A stretch of 64,000 bases of DNA, taken from contig JAIXSO010000027.1 in the NCBI GenBank assembly GCA_027484685.1, positions 45,998-109,997 on the forward strand, read 5' to 3'. The position numbers and the translations under genes were made by a program. A model generated the notes under the pieces. The model was not told the DNA's origin. It did no database searches and worked only from the letters and a program-made list of their open reading frames with translations. Of the stretch, positions 17,196 to 26,897 are shown piece after piece; the stretch's first letter is position 1, and each line of letters starts with the position of its first letter. Source of the stretch: Bacteroidota bacterium. GTDB taxonomy: Bacteria > Bacteroidota > Bacteroidia > UKL13-3.

Positions 17196-17250
17196 GTAGT
17201 TTAATGGTCTGAATAATTGCTTGGTATTTTAGGAAACAATAATGCATAAA

Positions 17251-17287
17251 AAAACCTTGTTAAAGCAATAAAGTTTAACAAGGTTTT
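17251..17287 (-). terminator. hairpin terminator (leftward)
   Basis: Perfect 14-bp stem aaaaccttgttaaa/tttaacaaggtttt with a nine-base loop; on the minus strand it is followed by a T run. It lies downstream of the aldehyde dehydrogenase stop at 17413. Confidence 0.75.
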
Positions 17288-17341
17288 ATCTTCCCCTATA
17301 GATAAGTGAATTAGTGCGGACACCAACAATAGACAAAAACA

Positions 17342-17372
17342 CAAAAGCCCGAATTATTAACTTGGGCTTTTG
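17342..17372 (-). terminator. second hairpin downstream of the aldehyde dehydrogenase
   Basis: 9-bp stem caaaagccc/gggcttttg with a 13-base loop. On the minus strand the T run is short, so this may be a back-up terminator or an mRNA stabiliser ahead of the stronger one at 17251. Confidence 0.5.
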
Positions 17373-17391
17373 ACTATCAACTGACAACTAA

Positions 17392-17407
17392 ATCACGCAA
17401 GGCGTGA
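17392..17407. repeat. 16-bp hairpin word atcacgcaaggcgtga, copy 1 of 3
   Basis: tcacgc-aag-gcgtga stem, also found exactly at 47687-47702 and 51663-51678. This copy is just downstream of the aldehyde dehydrogenase stop. Confidence 0.75.
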
Positions 17408-17412
17408 ACCAA

Positions 17413-18960
17413 CTAAAGGTCAAATTTAATACCTTGAGCTAATGGTAATTCTTTACCGTAGTTAATGGTATTGGTTTGTCTGCGCATATAAGCTTTCCAG
17501 CTATCGCTGCCACTTTCGCGGCCGCCACCTGTTTCTTTTTCGCCACCAAATGCACCACCAATTTCAGCACCACTGGTTCCAATATTAACGTTTGCTATAC
17601 CGCAATCGCTACCCCAATGTGCCAAAAATGCTTCTGCTTCTTGCAAATTGTCGGTAAATACGCTTGAGCTTAAACCTTGTTTAACACCATTTTGCATATC
17701 GATAGCTTCATCAAAATCACTGTATTTCATAATGTAAAGAATAGGAGCAAAAGTTTCGTGTTGTACTATTTTAAAGCTGTTTTTAGCTTCGCAAATAGTT
17801 GGTTTTACATAACAACCACTTTCGTAACCTTCGCCTTGCATTACTTCTGCACCACAAAGTACATTGCCACCTTCGGCTTTTACTTGTTCAATTGCATTTA
17901 AGTAGGCATTTACTGCATCTTTATCTATTAATGGTCCAACTAAGTTTCCAGTTAACGGATTTCCAATGGTTAATTGCTTGTATGCATTAACCAATTTATC
18001 TTTTACCTTTTCATAAATACTTTCATGTATAATTAACCTACGAGTTGTAGTACAACGTTGGCCCGCAGTTCCCACAGCACCAAATACAACTCCTACCATA
18101 GCTAAGTCCAAGTTAGCATTTGGGGTTAAAATAATGGCATTGTTTCCACCTAATTCTAATAAAGCTTTTCCAAAACGTTGTGCCACAGTTGCTCCAACTA
18201 TTCGGCCCATGCGGGTAGAACCAGTTGCAGAAACTAGAGGAACTCGTTCGTCTTTACTCATTAATTCACCCACTTTATAATCGCCATTTACCAAACAGAA
18301 AACCCCTTCAGGTAAATTGTTTTCTTTTAAAGTTTTAGCCATTAATAATTGGCAAGCAATTGCTGAAAGTGGCGTTTTTTCTGATGGTTTCCATACACAC
18401 ACATCGCCACAAACCGCAGCTAACATACTATTCCAACTCCATACTGCTACTGGGAAGTTAAAAGCTGAAATAATTCCAACTATTCCAAGTGGATGGTATT
18501 GCTCGTACATTCTGTGGTTTGGTCTTTCGCTATGCATGGTTGAGCCTGTTAACTGACGACTTAAACCCACTGCAAAATCGCAGATATCAATCATTTCTTG
18601 TACTTCACCCAAACCTTCTTGTAAGCTTTTACCCATTTCGTAGCTTACCAATTGGCCTAAAGGTTGTTTGTATTCGCGCAATAAATTTCCGTATTGACGA
18701 ACAATTTCACCACGTTTTGGAGCGGGCATTTTGCGCCACGTTTTAAAAGCTTCTTCAGCAGTTGCAATTACTTTATTGTATTCAGCTTCGGTAGTAAATT
18801 TTACTTTACCAATTAATTTCCCATCTACTGGTGAGTAAATTTCTTTTACTTCAGCATTTGCATCAGCAAAATGATTTTGCCCTGTTGATGTTCCTTCGTT
18901 TATTTCTTTTAAGTTTAACTCTTTCAAAAAATCAAGAGAAAAGGTTTGTGTTGCACTCAT
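17413..18960 (-). CDS. amaB: aldehyde dehydrogenase, ALDH7 type (alpha-aminoadipate semialdehyde dehydrogenase-like)
   Basis: 515 residues, full length for the family. The N-terminal [21 protein letters not shown] and the block [36 protein letters not shown] are typical of ALDH7 (antiquitin). The catalytic base Glu is in [12 protein letters not shown] and the nucleophile Cys in [18 protein letters not shown]7 enzymes oxidise alpha-aminoadipate semialdehyde in lysine catabolism using NAD+; broader aldehyde use is possible. No other lysine-degradation gene is next to it. Hairpins at 17342-17372 and 17251-17287 end the transcript. Confidence 0.85.
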   Translation of the reverse strand: MSATQTFSLDFLKELNLKEINEGTSTGQNHFADANAEVKEIYSPVDGKLIGKVKFTTEAEYNKVIATAEEAFKTWRKMPAPKRGEIVRQYGNLLREYKQPLGQLVSYEMGKSLQEGLGEVQEMIDICDFAVGLSRQLTGSTMHSERPNHRMYEQYHPLGIVGIISAFNFPVAVWSWNSMLAAVCGDVCVWKPSEKTPLSAIACQLLMAKTLKENNLPEGVFCLVNGDYKVGELMSKDERVPLVSATGSTRMGRIVGATVAQRFGKALLELGGNNAIILTPNANLDLAMVGVVFGAVGTAGQRCTTTRRLIIHESIYEKVKDKLVNAYKQLTIGNPLTGNLVGPLIDKDAVNAYLNAIEQVKAEGGNVLCGAEVMQGEGYESGCYVKPTICEAKNSFKIVQHETFAPILYIMKYSDFDEAIDMQNGVKQGLSSSVFTDNLQEAEAFLAHWGSDCGIANVNIGTSGAEIGGAFGGEKETGGGRESGSDSWKAYMRRQTNTINYGKELPLAQGIKFDL

Positions 18961-18989
18961 TATATTAGTTCTTAGTTTATAGTTAGTTA

Positions 18990-19056
18990 GTTTTTTTGCT
19001 TCTGGCTTTCGGCCTCTGGCAACTGGCCTCTAGCTTTTTGCTTATTGTTCATTTCC
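18990..19056. repeat. low-complexity word cluster (ctggc/ctctagc)
   Basis: The stretch uses recurring words such as cttctggctttcggcctctgg and caactggcctctagc. Related words occur at 38997-39065 and 51505-51535, always between genes. Confidence 0.45.
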
Positions 19057-19106
19057 TATTGCCTATTAATTTCGTGGCAAAGCTATTCATTTTATTCCAA
19101 ATAGGA

Positions 19107-22106
19107 TTATTTAATGGCATTTTTTGCCAATTTAATTGGGTTCATGGCATTTAAGTTTAAAATAAAACTTGCCCTGTTAAATGGATGTTCAAAGCCGTTA
19201 TTAAGTTGCCAAACATCCATTACATTCTGACTGGCAAATAATGGCAAATATATTTCAAACACATTTTTAGCAATACTCACATATAAACCACCTACGGCTA
19301 AAAATTTTGTTTCATAAGAATAATTATTTGTATTTGCCTCAGTAATAAAAATCTCGCCATATGCGCAATCGGTATAAAAACCAATTGGTAATTTAAACGG
19401 AAAAGGTAATGTAATATTTGCAGCTGAAAGCCAAGTTCTACTTGAACCAATCGCAACAAAATTTCTAAAACCAGCATCTCTGTTTAGCACTTGGCGAGCC
19501 AAAAACGTTTGTTGTTGATTACCTTCTGCTCTTCCAAACATAGCCTCATCGTAAAAATAATCATTATAACCAGTGGTACCTCCTGCTTGAAAATATGTTC
19601 TACCTTGGTTTAAGCCTGTTGTTGCTGTGCTTTGTTCGTTTAAGAATGTACCTGCAAATAGTCGGATATTGGCTTTCTTTTTACTAGGATTGTATGAAAT
19701 ACCTTGATTTACTTCAAAGCTTAAACGGGTAAAGTTATAATCGGCAGTTCCAATTTGCAGGTTGGTTTTAAAGTTAGTTGGATAAGTTGCTAAGTTATGA
19801 GCCAATTTGTATGTAATATCCATAGCCGAGATACTTTGGTTATTGAAATTACTTAAATAGCCTTCGCTTGTTTTGTTTTCAAGTACAGTAACATGGCGTA
19901 AAATTAATTTGTTTTCAAATAAACTACGAGCAGTTGCTTGTTTAAAATCTAACTCAATGCTTGGAGCCAGTTTTTCGTATGAAATATCAGTTAATCCACC
20001 AAAACTTTTGGTTCCAAACCTTGAAGTATTAACACCAATTTTTATGTTTTTTAAAATGGTGCTGCTTATGTGAAAATTTCTTCCTATACTTAAATAGCCA
20101 TTTAAATCGTTTGTGGTAAAACTATACAATGGCGTAAAGTTAAATTCTGTTTTTTGGTCAGGGAAAAAATCGTTATTGATAAATAAACCTAGCATATTTC
20201 CATTGTATTTATTCCATGCGTAAAGCGGAATACAGAATATTTGGCGCTTATTAGGATTTTCTAATGCAGGTAAGAAACGAACACTCAAAGGTTTGTGAAG
20301 CGCATTGTTTTTTCTGTATAATTCTATAGTCGATTGGTTTTGGTCTATTTGAATATTATTGGCTACACCATTATTATTTAAAAGCAAGGTAATATCAAAA
20401 GTTTTCGTACCAGTAAATCCTTCAAATTGTTTTGTTTTGATGGGTGTATTGAATTGATTGGTTGATGACAAACTAAAAGGAACATTTAAACCACTTACAT
20501 TTTTAACTTTGGCTTTGTTATTTTTAACGCAGATTATTTTGTAATCCATTTTTTTAGTTGAACCCAATACTTCATCAAAAAACCAACTCAAATTTTCATT
20601 GGTAAATGACTCAGCATGTTGCCTAAAATCGTTTGGCAATGGGTGTTTAAATTTCCATTTTTCGTAATAGGCATGCATCATGGCATCAAATTTATCATTA
20701 CCTAAATAATTTTGCAGCATATAAAAACTCAATGGGTTTTTGGCATAAATAATCGCGCCATAATTAAAATCGGTATAGGTGGTCGATGGCAAATTTCCAG
20801 CCTGGTCTTCATTTTTTCGTGCAGTAATTCCATAAAGCAATCTTGATTGGCCAAAACCTTTTAAATCTACATTGAAAACATCTTTTAAAAAGTCTTTTTG
20901 TCCAATAGTTTTAGCTCTTGCTTCATCTTCTTTTTCCTGTGTACAACGGCTTTCATAATAAGTGTTCAAACTTTCGTCCATCCAAGGGTGCTCGCGTTCG
21001 TTGCTTCCTAAAATCCCATAAAACCAATTGTGTCCTACTTCATGAATAATGGTAGTTCTATCAATACTAGCGCAATTGGTGATGGTTGGGTATTCCATTC
21101 CTCCACCTGCTTCAAGCGGTGTAATAACTACTTGTGCTAAATTATAAGGGTAGTTTCCAATATGGTCAGAATAATATTTTACACCTTCGTTTATGTAATC
21201 AATACCACTGTTATTAATTCGTTTGGCAAATAACCATGTAGCTACTTTTTTGCCATTTTGTAAGGTTACTTCTCCCTTTTTCACATTAAATTCTTTACTA
21301 GCAAACCAAGCAAAATCGTGCACTGAATCTTGTAAATAACGTACAGTTTTAAATTCAGAACTTGAAAGAGGTCTTTCTTCAAATTGTTTGGCTTCGCTTT
21401 CTGCTAGTAAGTTTAAAAATGCTTCTTCTTCTTTATTTTGTAAATTACCTGTTGCTGCTAAAACATAGTTTTTGGGTAAAGTAATACTTACATCAAAGCT
21501 TCCAAATTCACTGTAAAACTCACCTTGGTCTAAATAGGGGATAGGATTCCATCCGTTCACATCGTAAACCGCTGGCTTTGGAAACCATTGGGTGATGCAA
21601 TACAATTGTTTTTCGTGACCTAAACGGCTATAAACTTTTGGCAATTGCACATAAAAAGGTGTGGTTATGGTTATTTTTTCACCTGGTTTTAAAGGTTGGT
21701 TTAAATTAAGTAATGCTATATCAATATCGTTGGTTAAATTCCATTTTACTGCTGCGTTATTTACCATGAAATATAAATTATTAATACTTCCTTGGTCTTC
21801 TGGCTTGGCAAAATAAAAATCGGTTTTACCATTTTCTAAATGTTGTTTGGCAAATGCAGTATTTCTATTGGCGTAAGCATTTGGCCACACATGCATGTAA
21901 ATTTGGTTCAAAACATCGGGCGAATTATTGGTATAAACCATACTAATTTGTCCATCGAGGGCGTTTTTATTATCATCGAGTTTAACAGAAATGGTATAGG
22001 CTACATGCTGTTGCCAGTTAGCTTGATTCAGTTTTTTAGGTGCACTTTGTGCAATTAATTGAACCGAAATTGGAAGTAAAAAAATAATTGAAAATAATTT
22101 TCTCAT
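19107..22106 (-). CDS. large M1-family metallopeptidase (outer-membrane-directed, gluzincin)
   Basis: About 999 residues from ATG 22106; a start at 22130 would add eight residues before the signal peptide, so I prefer 22106 (signal KLFSIIFLLPISVQLIAQ). The M1 signature is complete: GGGMEYPT substrate motif, zinc ligands HEVGH and the downstream Glu in EHPWMDES, exactly 18 residues between ligands. The N-terminal beta domain and catalytic domain end near residue 560; the C-terminal 440 residues are strand-rich and unlike the ERAP tail, a layout seen in Bacteroidota peptidases. Probably aminopeptidase activity on peptides outside the cytoplasm. Confidence 0.88.
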   Translation of the reverse strand: MRKLFSIIFLLPISVQLIAQSAPKKLNQANWQQHVAYTISVKLDDNKNALDGQISMVYTNNSPDVLNQIYMHVWPNAYANRNTAFAKQHLENGKTDFYFAKPEDQGSINNLYFMVNNAAVKWNLTNDIDIALLNLNQPLKPGEKITITTPFYVQLPKVYSRLGHEKQLYCITQWFPKPAVYDVNGWNPIPYLDQGEFYSEFGSFDVSITLPKNYVLAATGNLQNKEEEAFLNLLAESEAKQFEERPLSSSEFKTVRYLQDSVHDFAWFASKEFNVKKGEVTLQNGKKVATWLFAKRINNSGIDYINEGVKYYSDHIGNYPYNLAQVVITPLEAGGGMEYPTITNCASIDRTTIIHEVGHNWFYGILGSNEREHPWMDESLNTYYESRCTQEKEDEARAKTIGQKDFLKDVFNVDLKGFGQSRLLYGITARKNEDQAGNLPSTTYTDFNYGAIIYAKNPLSFYMLQNYLGNDKFDAMMHAYYEKWKFKHPLPNDFRQHAESFTNENLSWFFDEVLGSTKKMDYKIICVKNNKAKVKNVSGLNVPFSLSSTNQFNTPIKTKQFEGFTGTKTFDITLLLNNNGVANNIQIDQNQSTIELYRKNNALHKPLSVRFLPALENPNKRQIFCIPLYAWNKYNGNMLGLFINNDFFPDQKTEFNFTPLYSFTTNDLNGYLSIGRNFHISSTILKNIKIGVNTSRFGTKSFGGLTDISYEKLAPSIELDFKQATARSLFENKLILRHVTVLENKTSEGYLSNFNNQSISAMDITYKLAHNLATYPTNFKTNLQIGTADYNFTRLSFEVNQGISYNPSKKKANIRLFAGTFLNEQSTATTGLNQGRTYFQAGGTTGYNDYFYDEAMFGRAEGNQQQTFLARQVLNRDAGFRNFVAIGSSRTWLSAANITLPFPFKLPIGFYTDCAYGEIFITEANTNNYSYETKFLAVGGLYVSIAKNVFEIYLPLFASQNVMDVWQLNNGFEHPFNRASFILNLNAMNPIKLAKNAIK

Positions 22107-22190
22107 GAACGAAAGGTTTGTTTTAATCAAGTTTTCAAATATTTATAAAATATCTGACCTGAAAAAGACCATTTAAATAATTTATGAACT

Positions 22191-22198
22191 TATATTTG
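22191..22198 (+). promoter_or_regulatory. candidate promoter -7 element (TATATTTG) of the TPR gene
   Basis: Exact match to TAnnTTTG, 24 bases before ATG 22223. No clear TTTG element at the expected distance upstream. Confidence 0.4.
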
Positions 22199-22222
22199 TA
22201 AAACCAAATTTGAATTTTGCGT

Positions 22223-23626
22223 ATGATGGATGGTGAAGACTTTTTAAGTGAAGATGTGAGCAATGATGTACAACGTTATGAAAAAATGTTGCGCAACAAA
22301 ACCACCGAATACTTTGATGCTGAAACTCTTGAAGGAATAATAGATTATTACATACAAACCAATAAGTTAAAAAAAGCCTATGCGGCTGTTACCTATGCTT
22401 TAAATTTATACCAATCGCATAGCGAGTTTTTATTACAAAAAGCCGAAGTTTATATTTTAGGCGAACGCTACGAAAGTGCTTTAGAAGAACTAGAAACAGT
22501 AGAAAATTTTGAGCCATTTAATACCGATTTGCATTTGCTAAAAGGCGAAACCTTAATTAATCTTCGCCAGTTTAACGAAGCTGCTATTTGTTTTGAAAAA
22601 GCGTTGCAATATACCGATGAACGTTTGGATATGCTTTTTGAAATAGCCTATGTTTACGAAGATTGCGATATGTACACCAAAGCGGTTGAATATTTTAAAA
22701 TATTAATTGAAGAGTTTCCCGAAATTGAACAATCGTATTACGAAATTGGGCATTGTTTTAACCAATTAGGTGATTATGAAAATGCCATTTTTTATTACAA
22801 ACAATTAATAGATAACGACCCATACAGTACTACAGGTTGGTATAATTTGGGTATAATTTATTATAAAACGGAAAAGTTTGAAGAAGCATTGGATGCGTAT
22901 GAATTTTGCTTAGCAATTGATGAAGAATTTACTGCTGCAAAATTTAATAAAGCCAATGTTTTGGTAGAGTTAGAGCGTTACGATGAAGCCATAGCTGAAT
23001 ACAAAAGTGCTATAGCCGAAGATGGTGCTGATGCGATTACTTATTGTAATTTGGGTGGTTGCTACGAGCGTATGAATAAAAACGAGGAAGCAAGAGCCAA
23101 TTACAAAAAAGCTACCGATTTAAATCCAAATATTGCGGAAGCTTGGTTTGGAATAGGTTTAACTTTTGAAAAAGAAAATAAGAACAAAGAAGCTCTACCT
23201 TTTTACCAACGCGCTTGTATGTTGGAGCAAGACAATACAGAATATTTATTGGTTTTAGGCGAAACACAATACCGTTTAAATCAAATAGAAAATTGCGAGG
23301 AAACTTATGCTAAATTATTAGAGTTGGATGCTACCATGACGGAAGCATGGCTTGATTGGAGTTTTGTAAAGTTTTCACAAAATTTATTGAATGAAGCCAT
23401 TGAAATGATAATGGAAGCACTAAAAATTAATTACGATTGCCACCAATATCATTATCGTTTAGTGTGTTATTTATACGAAGTTGGGCAAATAGAAGAAGCT
23501 AAAAAACACTTAGAAATTGGTTTGCTTTTAAAGTTTAACGATTATTTTTTGATTTACGAAATTTTGCCAAAGTTGCAACAAGCTACTTCTCTAACAGAAA
23601 TAATAGAAAGTTACCGAAACCATTAA
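22223..23626 (+). CDS. tetratricopeptide repeat protein
   Basis: 467 residues from ATG 22223 (a TTG at 22217 is in frame but the ATG-ATG pair is better placed). At least ten TPR-like 34-residue units run from about residue 30 to 440, for example AWFGIGLTFEKENKNKEALPFYQRA and GWYNLGIIYYKTEKFEEALDAYEFCL. The sequence is very acidic. No signal peptide or membrane helix, so it is likely a cytoplasmic scaffold. It is divergently transcribed from the M1 peptidase, sharing the 117-base promoter region. Confidence 0.9.
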   Translation: MMDGEDFLSEDVSNDVQRYEKMLRNKTTEYFDAETLEGIIDYYIQTNKLKKAYAAVTYALNLYQSHSEFLLQKAEVYILGERYESALEELETVENFEPFNTDLHLLKGETLINLRQFNEAAICFEKALQYTDERLDMLFEIAYVYEDCDMYTKAVEYFKILIEEFPEIEQSYYEIGHCFNQLGDYENAIFYYKQLIDNDPYSTTGWYNLGIIYYKTEKFEEALDAYEFCLAIDEEFTAAKFNKANVLVELERYDEAIAEYKSAIAEDGADAITYCNLGGCYERMNKNEEARANYKKATDLNPNIAEAWFGIGLTFEKENKNKEALPFYQRACMLEQDNTEYLLVLGETQYRLNQIENCEETYAKLLELDATMTEAWLDWSFVKFSQNLLNEAIEMIMEALKINYDCHQYHYRLVCYLYEVGQIEEAKKHLEIGLLLKFNDYFLIYEILPKLQQATSLTEIIESYRNH

Positions 23627-23646
23627 TACGAAGCCGACATTGATAC

Positions 23647-24090
23647 CTAAATTGGATTATTGTCGGCTTTATTGATTACATCCCAACTATGGTCACCAAG
23701 TAGTTTTACACTGGCTACATATTTTCCTACAGTCCTGCTACGTCCCCATTCAGTTGGTCCAATAAGCGAAAGATTGTAGTAGTTATCTTTTTCGTATAAG
23801 TGATAAACTTGATTTACAATAGGTGTAAATTTTAAATTACTTTCATAAATATGTTCTGATATTTTAAGCCTTGCTTCAATTTCGCGCACTTGACTCATAA
23901 TTAAATCAGCTTGTTTTTTTAACATTCCAATTTCTTGGTTTGCATAATGATGCATTGCTTCTACAGCATTGGCTTTTATTTTGTTTTTGTCTTCAGGCCT
24001 TATTACTGGCGAACCAATACTTAATGGAATGGGCGATAAACTTGCTGGGCCACTATAACTTTCTTCTTCAGGAGTAATAATATCTGTCAT
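23647..24090 (-). CDS. DUF2452-like protein
   Basis: 147 residues with no signal peptide. A conserved helical middle (KIKANAVEAMHHYANQEIGMLKKQADLIMSQVREIEARL) is followed by FTPIVNQVYHLYEKDNYYNLSLIGPTEWG and the ending VKLLGDHSWDVI. I recognise this as the DUF2452 family found in Bacteroidota and some other bacteria; no function is known. It converges on the TPR gene with a 20-base gap. A TATTTTTG element lies 17 bases upstream (24108-24115). Confidence 0.7.
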   Translation of the reverse strand: MTDIITPEEESYSGPASLSPIPLSIGSPVIRPEDKNKIKANAVEAMHHYANQEIGMLKKQADLIMSQVREIEARLKISEHIYESNLKFTPIVNQVYHLYEKDNYYNLSLIGPTEWGRSRTVGKYVASVKLLGDHSWDVINKADNNPI

Positions 24091-24107
24091 CTGTATTGTA
24101 TATAAAG

Positions 24108-24115
24108 CAAAAATA
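24108..24115 (-). promoter_or_regulatory. candidate -7 element (TATTTTTG) of the DUF2452 gene
   Basis: Exact TAnnTTTG match on the minus strand (plus-strand caaaaata), 17 bases before the ATG at 24090. No good upstream partner element. Confidence 0.4.
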
Positions 24116-24144
24116 CAGTCAAATGTTTTTAAATCGTAATTGTT

Positions 24145-24291
24145 TTACAACCAGTCTTGATGTTCTATAGTGAACAAATGCTTGTAGCTGTTCATTTTTT
24201 TTACCCAAATTAGCAATACTATAGCTGCAAAGATAGAAAGCCCAAAAATGCTACAAACAATGTACTTAGTTAGTTCTAATAAAATTTCCAT
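24145..24291 (-). CDS. small membrane protein (48 aa), tentative
   Basis: 48 residues from ATG at 24291 to TAA at 24145. It starts MEILLELTKYIVCSIFG, has one membrane helix (LSIFAAIVLLIWVKK) and ends with a short polar tail, TIEHQDWL. Comparable tiny proteins occur between housekeeping genes in Bacteroidota. The layout is convincing but there is no family match I can name, and the DUF2452 gene lies just downstream on the same strand. Confidence 0.45.
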   Translation of the reverse strand: MEILLELTKYIVCSIFGLSIFAAIVLLIWVKKMNSYKHLFTIEHQDWL

Positions 24292-24447
24292 ATACAAGCT
24301 TACGCACTTAAAACATAAAATGCAACTGTTTGAATAAATATTTTTGCCATTTAAATAGAATTTTGGAAAAAATTAATTGAGTTTCAGTATTTACCTTGTT
24401 TGATTATTGGATTTTTTAACCGATTAATTTATTTAAAATAACATAAA

Positions 24448-24477
24448 AAAAGCGCTTCATTTATTTGAAGCGCTTTT
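24448..24477 (-). terminator. terminator of the GAPDH gene
   Basis: 12-bp perfect stem aaaagcgcttca/tgaagcgctttt with a six-base loop, followed on the minus strand by a T run. It sits 19 bases after the GAPDH stop. Confidence 0.85.
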
Positions 24478-24496
24478 AAATTATTTATTTATTGAA

Positions 24497-25498
<1,002 letters not shown>

Positions 25499-25523
25499 TT
25501 ATTTTTTTATTTAAGTGAAAAAT

Positions 25524-25531
25524 CAAAATTA
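25524..25531 (-). promoter_or_regulatory. candidate promoter -7 element of gap (TAATTTTG)
   Basis: Exact TAnnTTTG match on the minus strand (plus-strand caaaatta), 29 bases before the gap ATG. The upstream element is not a clear TTTG. Confidence 0.45.
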
Positions 25532-25780
25532 ATGTTTGCGAAAATAAACTTGATTTTTACCATTACCAAACTAAAGCCCAAATAATTAACCCAAATAAAT
25601 ATTAGTTTTTTAAAATATGCAAACTACTGATTGTGTATAATTTACAGTTGGTGTTTTATCGGAAATGGTTTTTACTGGTAACAATCAAATTGGTTATTCT
25701 TAAATGGAAAGCCAGTTTTCTGTTGTATCATCTTATTAATAACTAATTACTGCTTCCAACTTCAAATCAATTAAAATTAT

Positions 25781-25788
25781 TAAGTTTG
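25781..25788 (+). promoter_or_regulatory. candidate -7 element (TAAGTTTG) supporting the TTG start at 25813
   Basis: Exact TAnnTTTG match ending 24 bases before the TTG. The frame has a stop at 25792 between this element and the start, so the TTG is the only start that fits. Confidence 0.45.
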
Positions 25789-25812
25789 CTATAACTAAAA
25801 TACTTCACTCAC

Positions 25813-26832
25813 TTGCAACAAATTAGTAAACGTAAACAACCTGTTAAGGTAAGCCCCCACTTAAGGCATTATTTGCAAACTCATGGTCGTGGCATTAACT
25901 TGCCAATTCAGTATCCTCACTTAAAAAATTTTAGTGACAGCATAGCACTTTATGATAAAAAAGGAAAAGATACTTTATGGGAAACTTGCCTTTATCCGCA
26001 AAGCGATACAGAACAAATTCATTATGATTTATTAAAAATTTATGCTTTGCTTAAAACAGGCGGAGATGTTAATATTTTAGAGCATTTAGCTGTGGAGCGA
26101 ATTGATTATTGTTTGTATGGAAATTCAATGCCTTTTAGAATCAGGATTATTAATAAACTGAACGATAATTTTGATTATTTTTATGTAAAAAATGCGGATG
26201 CATCCAGGATTTATGGTTTGGAATTAGAGCATTTGTTATCTCCAAATCGTATTAGCTATTTAGTTAGTGGCGATACATTAATTGAAGAACATATAGTTGG
26301 AGTTCCTGGTGATGATTTTTTAAAGCTTTATTTTAACAAAGAAAACTTCAATGCAATCAGGCTAGCTAAGGAATTTGTAAAATTTAATGAACGCTGTTTT
26401 ATAAGGCTTTTAGGCGATATGCATTCTAGTAATTTTGTCATTCAGGTTATCCCCGATTTTGAAGAAATTCATTACAGAATAAGAGCTATAGATTTTGACC
26501 AACAAAGCCATGAAGGTAGAAAAAATGTTTATTTACCAAAGTTTTATAAACAAAATAAAGATTACGTGGAACTAGCAACTCAATGTTTAAGCAAAGAAAG
26601 CATTTACCAATACCAGCGCGAAGAACGTTCAGTAATGATAGCAAGGCTTAAAGCAGCGCGTTGGCCTATGTTTAACTTATTAAATGCCATGAGTAAAGAC
26701 CCAATTTCTACTCTTCAAAATGTAGAAAAGCTTAAAAATGAATTGGCTATTCATTATAAAAATCAAAGGTTTTTAAAGGCTAAAAATATGGCTGATATTT
26801 TAAAAACATGTTTATTACAATTGTTTAAATAA
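25813..26832 (+). CDS. protein-kinase-like-fold protein of unknown function
   Basis: 339 residues from a TTG start (no ATG before residue 106; the frame closes at TAA 25792). I do not recognise a named family. The middle carries the hallmarks of a kinase/aminoglycoside-phosphotransferase-type catalytic core: YFYVKNADA with a candidate ATP-binding Lys near 126, a Glu near 138, GDMHSSNF near residue 201 (catalytic-loop pattern with Asp202 and Asn207), and IDFDQQ near 226 (metal-binding Asp). HipA, CotH and APH enzymes share this order. It stands alone between gap and a protease, with a shared terminator. Substrate unknown. Confidence 0.6.
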   Translation: MQQISKRKQPVKVSPHLRHYLQTHGRGINLPIQYPHLKNFSDSIALYDKKGKDTLWETCLYPQSDTEQIHYDLLKIYALLKTGGDVNILEHLAVERIDYCLYGNSMPFRIRIINKLNDNFDYFYVKNADASRIYGLELEHLLSPNRISYLVSGDTLIEEHIVGVPGDDFLKLYFNKENFNAIRLAKEFVKFNERCFIRLLGDMHSSNFVIQVIPDFEEIHYRIRAIDFDQQSHEGRKNVYLPKFYKQNKDYVELATQCLSKESIYQYQREERSVMIARLKAARWPMFNLLNAMSKDPISTLQNVEKLKNELAIHYKNQRFLKAKNMADILKTCLLQLFK

Positions 26833-26845
26833 CAGCATATTAAAC

Positions 26846-26879
26846 AAAAAAGGCGAATCCATAAAGATTCGCCTTTTTT
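26846..26879. terminator. bidirectional terminator between the kinase-fold and subtilase genes
   Basis: 14-bp perfect stem aaaaaaggcgaatc/gattcgcctttttt with a six-base loop, with T/A runs on both sides. It serves the two converging genes. Confidence 0.85.
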
Positions 26880-26897
26880 ATGCGTAATAAGCAAAAA

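Noticed and set aside
17476..18746. several plus-strand frames inside the aldehyde dehydrogenase gene
   Set aside because: All lie antisense to a full-length conserved enzyme and have no recognisable domains.
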